From assembly GCF_001262605.1 (NCBI RefSeq), contig NZ_LGTC01000001.1, forward strand, positions 4,846,001 through 4,910,000: 64,000 nt of DNA, in the 5' to 3' direction. Each line of letters opens with the position of its first letter. Positions within the stretch are counted from its first letter, which is position 1. A program made the position numbers and the translations under genes. This document shows positions 29,265 to 37,223 of the stretch, one piece after another. This DNA is from Pseudobacteroides cellulosolvens ATCC 35603 = DSM 2933 (GTDB lineage: Bacteria; Bacillota; Clostridia; Acetivibrionales; DSM-2933). Under the pieces are notes generated by a model that was not told the origin of the DNA, made no database searches, and saw nothing but the letters and a program-made list of their open reading frames with translations.

Positions 29265-29286
29265 TACTAAGGAAAGGGATGAAACT

Positions 29287-29508
29287 ATGAAAAATCATCA
29301 AAAAGGTGACAAAGTTTCTATTAATGTCATAAAACAACCAAATCATGTTGATACAGTCTCTGACAAACCGGTTGGAAGAGCATCTGAAGTTCCATCATGC
29401 ATTTATAACCATATGAGACATGCTGAAGGCTCAAAAATGACAAATGATGACGGTTCCGAAATGATATGCAATAAAGAAGGTTCATGGGAACACACAAAAA
29501 AGAAGTAA
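29287..29508 (+). CDS. Small hypothetical protein, 73 residues
   Basis: Preceded by AAGGAAAGGG. Polar protein with two cysteines (VPSCIYNH, EMICNKEGSWEH) and a C-terminal lysine cluster; no signal or membrane segment. I recognise no family. A hairpin terminator follows. Confidence 0.6.
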   Translation: MKNHQKGDKVSINVIKQPNHVDTVSDKPVGRASEVPSCIYNHMRHAEGSKMTNDDGSEMICNKEGSWEHTKKK

Positions 29509-29523
29509 TTTCCCAGACATAAA

Positions 29524-29556
29524 TTAAGCAGGCTGCCTTTATAGGTAACCTGCTTT
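29524..29556 (+). terminator. Hairpin terminator
   Basis: aagcaggctgcc and ggtaacctgctt form an imperfect stem followed by T-rich sequence, just after the 73-residue gene. Confidence 0.55.
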
Positions 29557-29569
29557 GTTCTTATTTGTT

Positions 29570-29908
29570 TTATTTATTGTCATCCACAATGATTTCAAAT
29601 GCCCCAGACTGTTCCATTACTGACTTAACTTCCTGTGCCTTTTTCTTTGCGACTTTAACAGATACAACTATTCCATCTTCCTCATCTAACTTTTGTACAT
29701 TTTCAGCAAAAGCTTTAAGCTCGCCTACATCATCCTGATCAGACATTATTACAGGTGTGGACTGAGTGGCATTTTCCCTCATATCTTCAAACTTTTCTTC
29801 ATCATAAGCACTTATAATCATGTCTCTTCTTTGAATGCCGCTGTTTTTAAGGGTATCCACCAAACCTCCAACCTGACTGGGTTCAAGAAATTTACCTATT
29901 ATATGAAT
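29570..29908 (-). CDS. Conserved hypothetical protein, probable ATT start
   Basis: About 112 residues beginning IHIIGKFLEPSQVGGLVDTL. An N-terminal ferredoxin-like or GSP17M-like pattern (LKNSGIQRRDMIISAYDEE) is followed by a second alpha/beta half (DGIVVSVKVAKKKAQEVKSV). No ATG exists near the start of similarity. A perfect CGAGGAGGG lies seven bases before an ATT at 29908-29906, making an infC-like rare start likely; the alternative is a TTG at 29953 with no good RBS. Function unknown. Confidence 0.6.
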   Translation of the reverse strand: MHIIGKFLEPSQVGGLVDTLKNSGIQRRDMIISAYDEEKFEDMRENATQSTPVIMSDQDDVGELKAFAENVQKLDEEDGIVVSVKVAKKKAQEVKSVMEQSGAFEIIVDDNK

Positions 29909-30118
29909 AAGAATCCCTCCTCGTAACTTAGCATTGAGTTTTTTAGGAGTCAATACCTTTTATTTTATTTTGCCCACAAATATATTTTGTAGACTATAAA
30001 ATAATTAGTTTTTCTTTTCATATAAATTCTGCCCGGCTAATTTAGTTTTGGTAGATTTTTCAATAAAATGCTTGGAAGCCAAAGCTAAAATCATTCTTCC
30101 CAAATCATCCTAAGGTAT

Positions 30119-30890
30119 CTAATTATGCTCTCTTTCCACCATATAATCCAGCAAAACATAACTCCCATCAGGCATTTTCTGTATATCTGCTGTCATTGTC
30201 TTTACCAGTTTTGGCTTTTCAGTGTTATAAACCCATTTACTCTTTTTTTCATAACAATTTTCCTGATTACCATCCACCACAGTTGTGGAATATATTTCTA
30301 CCAAAGCAGAAAATTTACCACCACCGTTATCTACCAAATTTGTCACATATGAAAAATCAGGAGTATCCCAAGTTGCATAGCCATAAACATAATATCCATT
30401 CTCAAACTTATAGTCATATGCAGATTTATGGTTTTTGAATGATAGCCCTAAATATTTTCTGATAGTATTTTCAACATTAACAGCCTTTATCCTTCCATAT
30501 GTATCATCATAATGCTCCAAAGCCTTAGTCTTATTTATTATATTGTGACTTACTCAAAATCTGATTAATTCAGTATCATCAACCTTGCCTTTTTCAAAAG
30601 GTTTCATGGCGGCCTCTGAGAAGTTGCTGAAAAATATATTAAGCTTCTTTTGCTGCTCATCATTTAGTGCTACTTCTTTTTCATTATGAAAATTGCTTTT
30701 ACTTTTTGAATTATTTTCTTGTTTATTTTCTTGGATATTAGCCTGCTTCTCTTCTTGCTTATTTTTTTTAATTGCGTCTGTGACTTTATCTTTACTAGAT
30801 ATATCTTCAAATCAGATGGCTTTGTATTCATTCACGCAGTAAGAATACAGAGCAAAAGCATGTATGCTGTAAAAATTGCAAATTTTCTCA
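30119..30890 (-). pseudogene. Decayed secreted lipoprotein gene
   Basis: The original reading can be followed across three lesions. A TTG at 30890 starts a lipoprotein-like leader (FAIFTAYMLLLCILTA) where the expected lipobox Cys codon is TGA. A one-base shift then moves to a frame with KDKVTDAIKKNKQEEK and NIFFSNFSEAAMKPFEKG, and an in-frame TGA interrupts it before SHNNIINKTKALEHYDD. The last 133 codons (30119-30520) are intact and end YVLLDYMVEREHN. No family is recognised; the neighbouring lipoprotein at 30938 is intact. Confidence 0.65.
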
Positions 30891-30937
30891 ATATGTTTCT
30901 CCAATAAAAGATTTTAAATTAAATAAAACTTTTTTAT

Positions 30938-31357
30938 TTATTTAGGCTTCTTATTTGCATTAATTACTTCATCCGAATTCATTACATCATCGTTTGAAAA
31001 TTCATCATTCTGTTGAATTTTTTCGCCAGCACCAGTAGTTTTATTTGAATCATTGTTTAAACCTGGTGTTGGTGTAACTGTAGGTTTTGCCTCAGGTTTA
31101 GAAGTAACCTTTTTATTTGCGTTAATCACTTCAGTAGGACTGATATTGTCTTTTGGAGTTTCATCAATGGATTCAGGAGTTACTGTCGGTGTTGGAACAG
31201 GTGTATCGATAGGCAAAGGCGTTTCCTTTTTGTTTGCTTCTATAACTTCATTTGAATTCATCACATCATCATTGGAAAACTCATTTTTCGATTTGCTGCA
31301 TGCTGTTAATGAAAAAATAACGGCCACAACTAAAAATAGAATCTTAAATTTCTCCAT
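30938..31357 (-). CDS. Short lipoprotein with internal repeats
   Basis: 139 residues with a lipoprotein signal (FSLTAC, Cys at about 20). The rest is a Pro/Thr-rich linker between copies of a short motif: EFSNDDVMNSNEVIEANKK near the N-terminus, ISPTEVINANKK in the middle and EFSNDDVMNSDEVINANKK at the C-terminus. The end copies are almost identical. No catalytic domain. RBS CAGGAGGCG. Probably a surface binding or spacer protein; function unknown. Confidence 0.75.
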   Translation of the reverse strand: MEKFKILFLVVAVIFSLTACSKSKNEFSNDDVMNSNEVIEANKKETPLPIDTPVPTPTVTPESIDETPKDNISPTEVINANKKVTSKPEAKPTVTPTPGLNNDSNKTTGAGEKIQQNDEFSNDDVMNSDEVINANKKPK

Positions 31358-31505
31358 AACTACGCCTCCTGAAAACTAATTTCTATTTATTTGTATTATA
31401 TAACTTATTATCAGTATTGTAAATAATACCATTAGGTATATAATTATATATATGTATAAAATTATCATATTTACCTATATAGATCTATATAAGTATATAT
31501 GTTTA

Positions 31506-31533
31506 TTGACATTCCAAGCCTCATCTTAATATT
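31506..31533 (+). promoter_or_regulatory. Candidate sigma-A-type promoter of the CLCA-like gene
   Basis: TTGACA (31506-31511), 16 bases, TAATAT (31528-31533), about 95 bases upstream of the start. The region upstream is very rich in TA steps. Confidence 0.4.
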
Positions 31534-31628
31534 ATATACTTAGAGATCGGTCTATAAAAAATCACTATAGGCTTGGCTGGAAAATTTCTTTCAGCAATAA
31601 TAACTAATAATTTTGGGGGGAGTAAAAA

Positions 31629-34600
31629 ATGAAATCAAGGTTTTTTAAAGTATTAGTATCAAGCATTTTAGCACTAGTGATGCTGATAATGCCTTTGGGG
31701 AATTGCCTTGCAGCTAGCGGAGGCAGCGTATCGGGAGGTATTATCAATCTTAATGTCATCGTAATGGATGACACCAATTCCAGCATTAAATACGGTCAGA
31801 CACATGAAGATGTGGTAAAAGCAGTAAAAGACAGTTTTAAGGAAGCATCCAGTTATCTTTATAATGCCACAAAACAGCAAAACAGGTTTGGAAAAATTAC
31901 AATTTATGTTCCTGCTGCGAAACCAGGCGGCTGGCCTGAAATAGCAGGTGCCCTTCCTATGAACAATTTCGATCCCGAAAAGTCCGATGTTTACATACGG
32001 CCTGGAAATGGAGCTTCAGCAAATGTTGCCGGCTTTATGGGTGCTGAAGATGCACATATGTATATAGGGATAGGCCAGGCTTTTTCACAAGGTGCAAAAA
32101 GTATGGGTAAAACTTTAATTCATGAATTTGGTCATTACGGATATGGTCTTGGTGACGAGTATTGCGACTATAAAAGCAATATTATCGACAAGTTGTTAGG
32201 AAGAAATTACCAAGTTTTTGGTAAGAAAGAAAACAACAAGATTGTCTGGAATAAATGCGAGGAAAGTGTAACTTTTGCTGTTTATGATTCAGCAGGAAAT
32301 ACAATCTTAGAAGTTCAGAACGGTTCGTCATATTCCCCTGTATACAACTCAAACGGACGTCCTGCAAGTATCATGTGGGTACAACATGATAACAGTATTG
32401 TTGATTTTTGTGACAGCAGTAATCACAATTCTTCAGCCCCGAATAATCAAAACAGAATACATAATGGGAAATCCTGCTGGGAAGTGATGGCTGCTAAAAG
32501 CCAGTTTGGTCTCACTGCCCCGGGAGGAGCAATAACCTCAATAGGCTACCAGGAGCCTGACTTTGAAGTAAGGCAAGCCAATAGATGGAATGATATTGAA
32601 CTTGTCATTGATAGATCAGGTTCTATGTCCGGCAATAGTATTACTTTGGCTAAAGGTGCAGCAAAGATGTACATCGACTTGACAGAGCTGCCGCAATCCG
32701 GTGATAGCGGTGATGGTATAGGAGTTGTGTCATTTAGTAGTCAATCCAAGGTTGAACAAAACCTCAAAAAAATCACTACAGCTGCAGATAAATCATCAAT
32801 AAAAAGCATTATAAATAAAATCACTGCAAGCGGAAGCACTAATATAGGTGGTGCTTTAGATTCAGCATTGAATGATCTGGTTTCATCAGGATATAAACAA
32901 GGAACAGGTGCTATAATACTCTTATCGGACGGAGAGCATAACACAGGCACTGACCCGACAAGCGTAATACCAGCAATCAAGGCTCAGGGAGTTCCTGTCT
33001 ATACAATAGGTATAGGAAATGTTGATAAAAACCTGATGAATCAAATAGCTGAGCAAACTGGTGGAGAATTCTATTATGCATCAAGTGTAAGCGATATTAA
33101 CCTCATTTATAAAACTATTAAAAATAAGCTTAGTATTTTTGATAGATTAGCAAAGTTCTTTAAAAAAGTGTTTAACTCATTGGAAAAAAGCTCAGAAATT
33201 ATATATGTTGACTCAACGATGGAAAGAGCAAGGTTCACAATAAGTTCAATAGATGCAAAGAAAATTGCTTTTTCACTTAAATCACCTGATGGCAAAATAT
33301 ACAGCTCGGAAAATACATATGGTGCAGAATATATATCAGAAGATACATATACAATGTATACAATAGATAATCCTGTACCAGGTGCATGGGAAGTAATAAT
33401 AGAAAATCCGTCGGATGCCAAGGCAGAAGTGGTATTTGACTTATCAGGAAAAACATCAATAGCTTTGCAGGGAAATACAGATTATAGTTCATATACTTAT
33501 CCTTCTCCTGTAAAAGTGACTTCCTTACTGCACAAAGAAGGAAAACCCATATGCAATGCCAATGTATCTGCAAAAGTAACAAGACCTGATAATTCCGAGT
33601 CAGCTCTTAGCTTGCATGATGATGGATTGATGGGAGATGAAATGCCTGGAGATGGAGTGTATACAGGATATTTTTCCGATTTCAAAGGCGATGGACAATA
33701 CCAAATTTCCATAACAGCGAATAATGAAAACAAAACAGCTGTTGTAGGAGAATCTTTTATTGATATTTTACCTGACAGCACCGGCAAAATAGTTCTACCT
33801 CAAAGCGAACCGATAGATCAGGACTTTTCAAGAACTATGATGCTCCCTTCTATCAGCATAAGCGGAACATCAATCGAAAAAGGCCTTATCCAACTTGCAT
33901 CTGATTGCTTAATTTTAGATGAAAAAACTAAAAATGTAACAGCAAGTGTATATAGATTAGGCAGCAATGTTGGAACTGTAAGCGTTGACTATTCAACTTC
34001 CGATGATACAGCTGTTGCAGGGGTTGACTATGAAGCAGCAAAGGGCACCCTTACATTTGCCAGCGGTGAAACTGTTAAAAATATTGAAATTAAGAGCCTT
34101 AAGGATAAATTTGATACTGAGAGAATAAAAACTTTTAATCTTAATCTTAGCAACCCTGTAAATTCAATTTTAGGTGTGCCATCAAGTGCACAGATTAACA
34201 TTTTAAGAACAACTCTCTCAAATAATGCTGATTTGTCAGGTCTTAGTGTAAGCTGCGGTGCCTTGGATAAGGAGTTTTCCAACGATGTATATGAATATAA
34301 TGTATCGGTGCCATATAATGTTGATTCTACAACTGTAACATCATCAGTGTATAACGATTATTCGACAGTAACCGTTAATGGAATGAATGTTTTGAGCGGT
34401 GAACCGTCAGCAAGTATCAATCTAAAACCAGGATTAAATAAAATATCTGTTGCTGTAAAAGCTGAAGATGGTATTACGGAGAAAGTATATTCAATAAATA
34501 TAAACAAAAGCAACTCACCGCCTGCAAATACACCAACAAATACACCAACAAACACACCATCATCAGGAACAAGTTACAATTACAATACCAGTACATCAAC

Positions 34601-35267
34601 TCCGACTGCTACCTCAACACCAACCCCTACTGCTACAGCTACAGGTACTTCCACAGCTACTCCAACACCAACGCCTTCAGTTACCCAGGAGCCTACAAGT
34701 AAAGTACCCCAAATATCCATACCTGATGCAAAAGGTCACTGGTCAGAGCCATATATTCTTGAACTCAAACAAAAAGGAATATTGGATATGTATGAGGATG
34801 GAACTGTTAGACCCGATATTCAAATAACACGTGCAGAAGCTGTAAAGATTTTAATTAAATCACTAAATATTAAAACCAATAAGAATGTGAATCTGAAATT
34901 CTCCGATTCCAAGAAAATACCTGACTGGGTCAAAGAATACCTTGCAGCTGCACAAGAAAATAAAATAATCGTAGGTTTTGAGGATGGAAGCTTCAGACCT
35001 GACAATAAAATGACCAGAAGCGAAGCAGCAACAATGATTCTAAAAGCATTTAAGCTTGAGGAGTCAGCAGGAAAAACCAATTTTGCAGATGATAATGTCC
35101 TGCCATATTGGGCTAAAGGTTTTATAAAGAAAGGATCAGAGCTGGGTATCATTAATGGCTATGAAAACAATCTTTTCATGCCTCAAAGGGCAATCACCAG
35201 AGCAGAGTTGTTTAAAATTGTATCAAAAACCATGAAGGATTTACAAAGCAAAAATATTACCAAATAA
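31629..35267 (+). CDS. S-layer-anchored CLCA-like metalloprotease/VWA protein
   Basis: This 1,212-residue protein has: a signal peptide (1-28); an N-terminal domain with the zinc motif HEFGHYGYGLGDEY (near 164-177), the HExxH...DE pattern of CLCA-type self-cleaving proteases; a VWA domain (about 322-500) with MIDAS DRSGS; a beta-rich region (510-740) that matches the CLCA position for such domains; a Calx-beta domain (about 765-860, AGVDYEAAKGTLTF); a cadherin-like repeat (ADLSGLSVSCG, about 865-960); a Thr/Pro linker; and three SLH repeats (about 1036-1208). SLH repeats bind pyruvylated cell wall polymer, so it sits on the cell surface. CLCA proteins are best known from animals. RBS GGGGGGAG and a terminator frame it as a single gene. 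Confidence 0.88.
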   Translation: MKSRFFKVLVSSILALVMLIMPLGNCLAASGGSVSGGIINLNVIVMDDTNSSIKYGQTHEDVVKAVKDSFKEASSYLYNATKQQNRFGKITIYVPAAKPGGWPEIAGALPMNNFDPEKSDVYIRPGNGASANVAGFMGAEDAHMYIGIGQAFSQGAKSMGKTLIHEFGHYGYGLGDEYCDYKSNIIDKLLGRNYQVFGKKENNKIVWNKCEESVTFAVYDSAGNTILEVQNGSSYSPVYNSNGRPASIMWVQHDNSIVDFCDSSNHNSSAPNNQNRIHNGKSCWEVMAAKSQFGLTAPGGAITSIGYQEPDFEVRQANRWNDIELVIDRSGSMSGNSITLAKGAAKMYIDLTELPQSGDSGDGIGVVSFSSQSKVEQNLKKITTAADKSSIKSIINKITASGSTNIGGALDSALNDLVSSGYKQGTGAIILLSDGEHNTGTDPTSVIPAIKAQGVPVYTIGIGNVDKNLMNQIAEQTGGEFYYASSVSDINLIYKTIKNKLSIFDRLAKFFKKVFNSLEKSSEIIYVDSTMERARFTISSIDAKKIAFSLKSPDGKIYSSENTYGAEYISEDTYTMYTIDNPVPGAWEVIIENPSDAKAEVVFDLSGKTSIALQGNTDYSSYTYPSPVKVTSLLHKEGKPICNANVSAKVTRPDNSESALSLHDDGLMGDEMPGDGVYTGYFSDFKGDGQYQISITANNENKTAVVGESFIDILPDSTGKIVLPQSEPIDQDFSRTMMLPSISISGTSIEKGLIQLASDCLILDEKTKNVTASVYRLGSNVGTVSVDYSTSDDTAVAGVDYEAAKGTLTFASGETVKNIEIKSLKDKFDTERIKTFNLNLSNPVNSILGVPSSAQINILRTTLSNNADLSGLSVSCGALDKEFSNDVYEYNVSVPYNVDSTTVTSSVYNDYSTVTVNGMNVLSGEPSASINLKPGLNKISVAVKAEDGITEKVYSININKSNSPPANTPTNTPTNTPSSGTSYNYNTSTSTPTATSTPTPTATATGTSTATPTPTPSVTQEPTSKVPQISIPDAKGHWSEPYILELKQKGILDMYEDGTVRPDIQITRAEAVKILIKSLNIKTNKNVNLKFSDSKKIPDWVKEYLAAAQENKIIVGFEDGSFRPDNKMTRSEAATMILKAFKLEESAGKTNFADDNVLPYWAKGFIKKGSELGIINGYENNLFMPQRAITRAELFKIVSKTMKDLQSKNITK

Positions 35268-35315
35268 ATGTACAATACAATAAAAGCAGAATACACCATA
35301 ATGCTTCGAATCACT

Positions 35316-35346
35316 AAAAAAGGGCTGTTGCAACAGCCCTTTTTTA
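35316..35346. terminator. Strong hairpin terminator
   Basis: agggctgttgcaacagccct is a perfect palindrome flanked by A and T runs; it works in both directions, serving the CLCA-like gene and the convergent nuclease gene. Confidence 0.9.
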
Positions 35347-35362
35347 TATAATGTTGGAGTTA

Positions 35363-36238
35363 TTAACCCTTGTATAAATTCTCCAACTCCGCTTTTAATA
35401 AATCCCTTCCTTCATCCTGTTCTAAATCCTTATCATATGTCAATTCAAAAATTACATTTTTATTATTTGTCGTACCTCTTTTTCTTATTTCATATATAGA
35501 ATCACTCTTCCTGGAAATAACATAAGTATCATTACAAAATAGCTTTTGTTCCCTCTTAAACTTACTTGGTACACCCAAAGTAGCTATTGTTCTCTTGCCG
35601 TCTTGACTGGTAGTAAAGCTGTTTCCCATACTTCTCAAGTGTGCTTCAAGTGCTGCTTGAGCCACAGCAAGATCACATTGCGGCAATGTGCTTGACCCAC
35701 TCCTTTTGGGCCTCAAACATGCTTTTATAACGAAATTTGCTGCAAGATCTGCTAAAGTTAAAGGAATAATCGCTTTGTATCCTTCTATTTGTTTTGAAGT
35801 AATAATAAATTTACAATTTTTTTTCTGATAGTGATTGGTAACCCATTCCCTAAGATCATTTGGGTCACAATTAATATAATAATTATTTGACTCAGAATTT
35901 TTAATCGTTTCATAACGTGACTTTACATTTATGAAATCCAATATATTTTTAGTGTTTCTATCCATAGAGGTTTTATTACCTTGGGAGAATACGAATTCTT
36001 CACCTGTATCTATGACAGAAAACTGTCCGCTCTGGGCTGGTGAAAACTTGGTTTCAATAGAAAATTCTTCTTTTCCACCTTTAGTTATTACAATATCAGG
36101 CTTTGTTGAATTATGTCCGCCAAAGCGTTTTGCAATAATAGGTACCTTTTTCCCAGTACTCACCTCTTCACATAATCCTACAACATAATTAAACGCTGAT
36201 TCCTCAAATTTCTCCCAATTCTCTTTTTCTACAGCCAT
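35363..36238 (-). CDS. Orphan PD-(D/E)XK-type nuclease
   Basis: About 291 residues. The N-terminal third carries KPDIVI, 12-13 residues, then FSIETKFSPAQSGQF: the PD...ExK active site of restriction-endonuclease-fold enzymes. The C-terminal part (residues about 215-285, RTIATLGVPSKFKREQKL) could bind DNA or be a wHTH. No methyltransferase, specificity subunit or other defence gene lies on either side, so a classical restriction-modification pair is not visible. The start at 36238 follows TTGGGGGGAG; a longer frame adds 29 residues without an RBS. Family not identified beyond the fold. Confidence 0.65.
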   Translation of the reverse strand: MAVEKENWEKFEESAFNYVVGLCEEVSTGKKVPIIAKRFGGHNSTKPDIVITKGGKEEFSIETKFSPAQSGQFSVIDTGEEFVFSQGNKTSMDRNTKNILDFINVKSRYETIKNSESNNYYINCDPNDLREWVTNHYQKKNCKFIITSKQIEGYKAIIPLTLADLAANFVIKACLRPKRSGSSTLPQCDLAVAQAALEAHLRSMGNSFTTSQDGKRTIATLGVPSKFKREQKLFCNDTYVISRKSDSIYEIRKRGTTNNKNVIFELTYDKDLEQDEGRDLLKAELENLYKG

Positions 36239-36605
36239 ACTAATCTCCCCCCAATATTTATTGATACATCTTATATATAAATAATAAACCCAAATTTTGT
36301 ATAGTAAAATCTTATCATAAAACATATGAAAATTAAAGCTAAATGTAGTAAATTGTAAAAGTCTGGTGTCAATATAAAACCAATTCTACTCTCACGCATA
36401 TTATAATTTCTAACCATTAAAAAATCCTTAAGAGTATTATCGAATCTTCAAATAGCGAATCTGTGGTAAATATTGACACACGGACTACTAAATAGCCTAT
36501 ACAAATGCCCCATCAACCAGCTAATTATTTTATAGTACTAATATGCATATACACTTTATCAGAAACGTAGATATTATAAATACTAAAAACGAGCGAGGGA
36601 TAATA

Positions 36606-36984
36606 ATGCTTTTAAAGGGGAAAAAGATAGGTTATTCGTTTACTGGAGCCAATGGATTTACTTGATATCTCACCATGTACAGGATGCAGCTTGTCAAAGC
36701 TGGCCGATGGTGCTACCGATACATCTGTATTAATGATGGCAAAAGAGCTTTATAGAAACAATAAACCTGTAATAATCGGAATTGCAACAAATGATGGACT
36801 TGGAATAAGTGCAAAAAGTATAGGGATATTGCTCAGTACAAAGAATACTTACTTTATTCCATTTGGTCATGATAATCCAATAGATAAGCCCAATTCTCTA
36901 GTAGCAAAATTTGAATTAACTGTCCCTGCCGTAATAGAAGCATTAAAAAATCAGCAAATTCAGCCAGTCCTTGAAAAATACTAA
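36606..36984 (+). pseudogene. spoVFB (dipicolinate synthase B) with internal deletion
   Basis: The frame at 36606 (MLLKGKKIGYSFTGA) is the N-terminus of SpoVFB. It stops at 36660. From 36652, in another frame, the C-terminal half follows (ISPCTGCSLSKLADGATDT, GIATNDGLGISAKSIGILL, FIPFGHDNPIDKPNSLVAKF). About 60 residues of the flavin-binding region between them are gone. The product cannot be functional. The spoVFA partner is not in the window, so a working copy is probably elsewhere. Confidence 0.8.
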
Positions 36985-37030
36985 CCATACTAAAACTGTC
37001 TATATTAAGTAATAGACACTGTAATATATA

Positions 37031-37055
37031 GAGACTGCATTTTGCAGTCTTTATA
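37031..37055 (+). terminator. Small hairpin terminator
   Basis: agactgcattttgcagtctttat: a 7-base stem with a four-base loop and a short T run. Confidence 0.5.
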
Positions 37056-37223
37056 TATTGCACACTTAATTTCTCTGTAAATAACCTACTTATCTTAAAG
37101 TTATCTCAAAGTAAAATTTTGTGATGTATTACAAGTAAATATTTACAATACACCACATTGATTATATTATTGTTCTATAACAAAACGAACATAAATCATT
37201 ATATTATTATGGGAGTGAAATTA

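Noticed and set aside
31400..31500. TA-rich stretch upstream of the CLCA-like gene as a replication origin
   Set aside because: No DnaA-box cluster is apparent and no replication genes are near; ordinary AT-rich promoter DNA fits.
34520..34690. Thr/Pro-rich codon repeats in the SLH protein as a DNA repeat array
   Set aside because: It is a normal surface-protein linker encoded by ACA/CCA codons.
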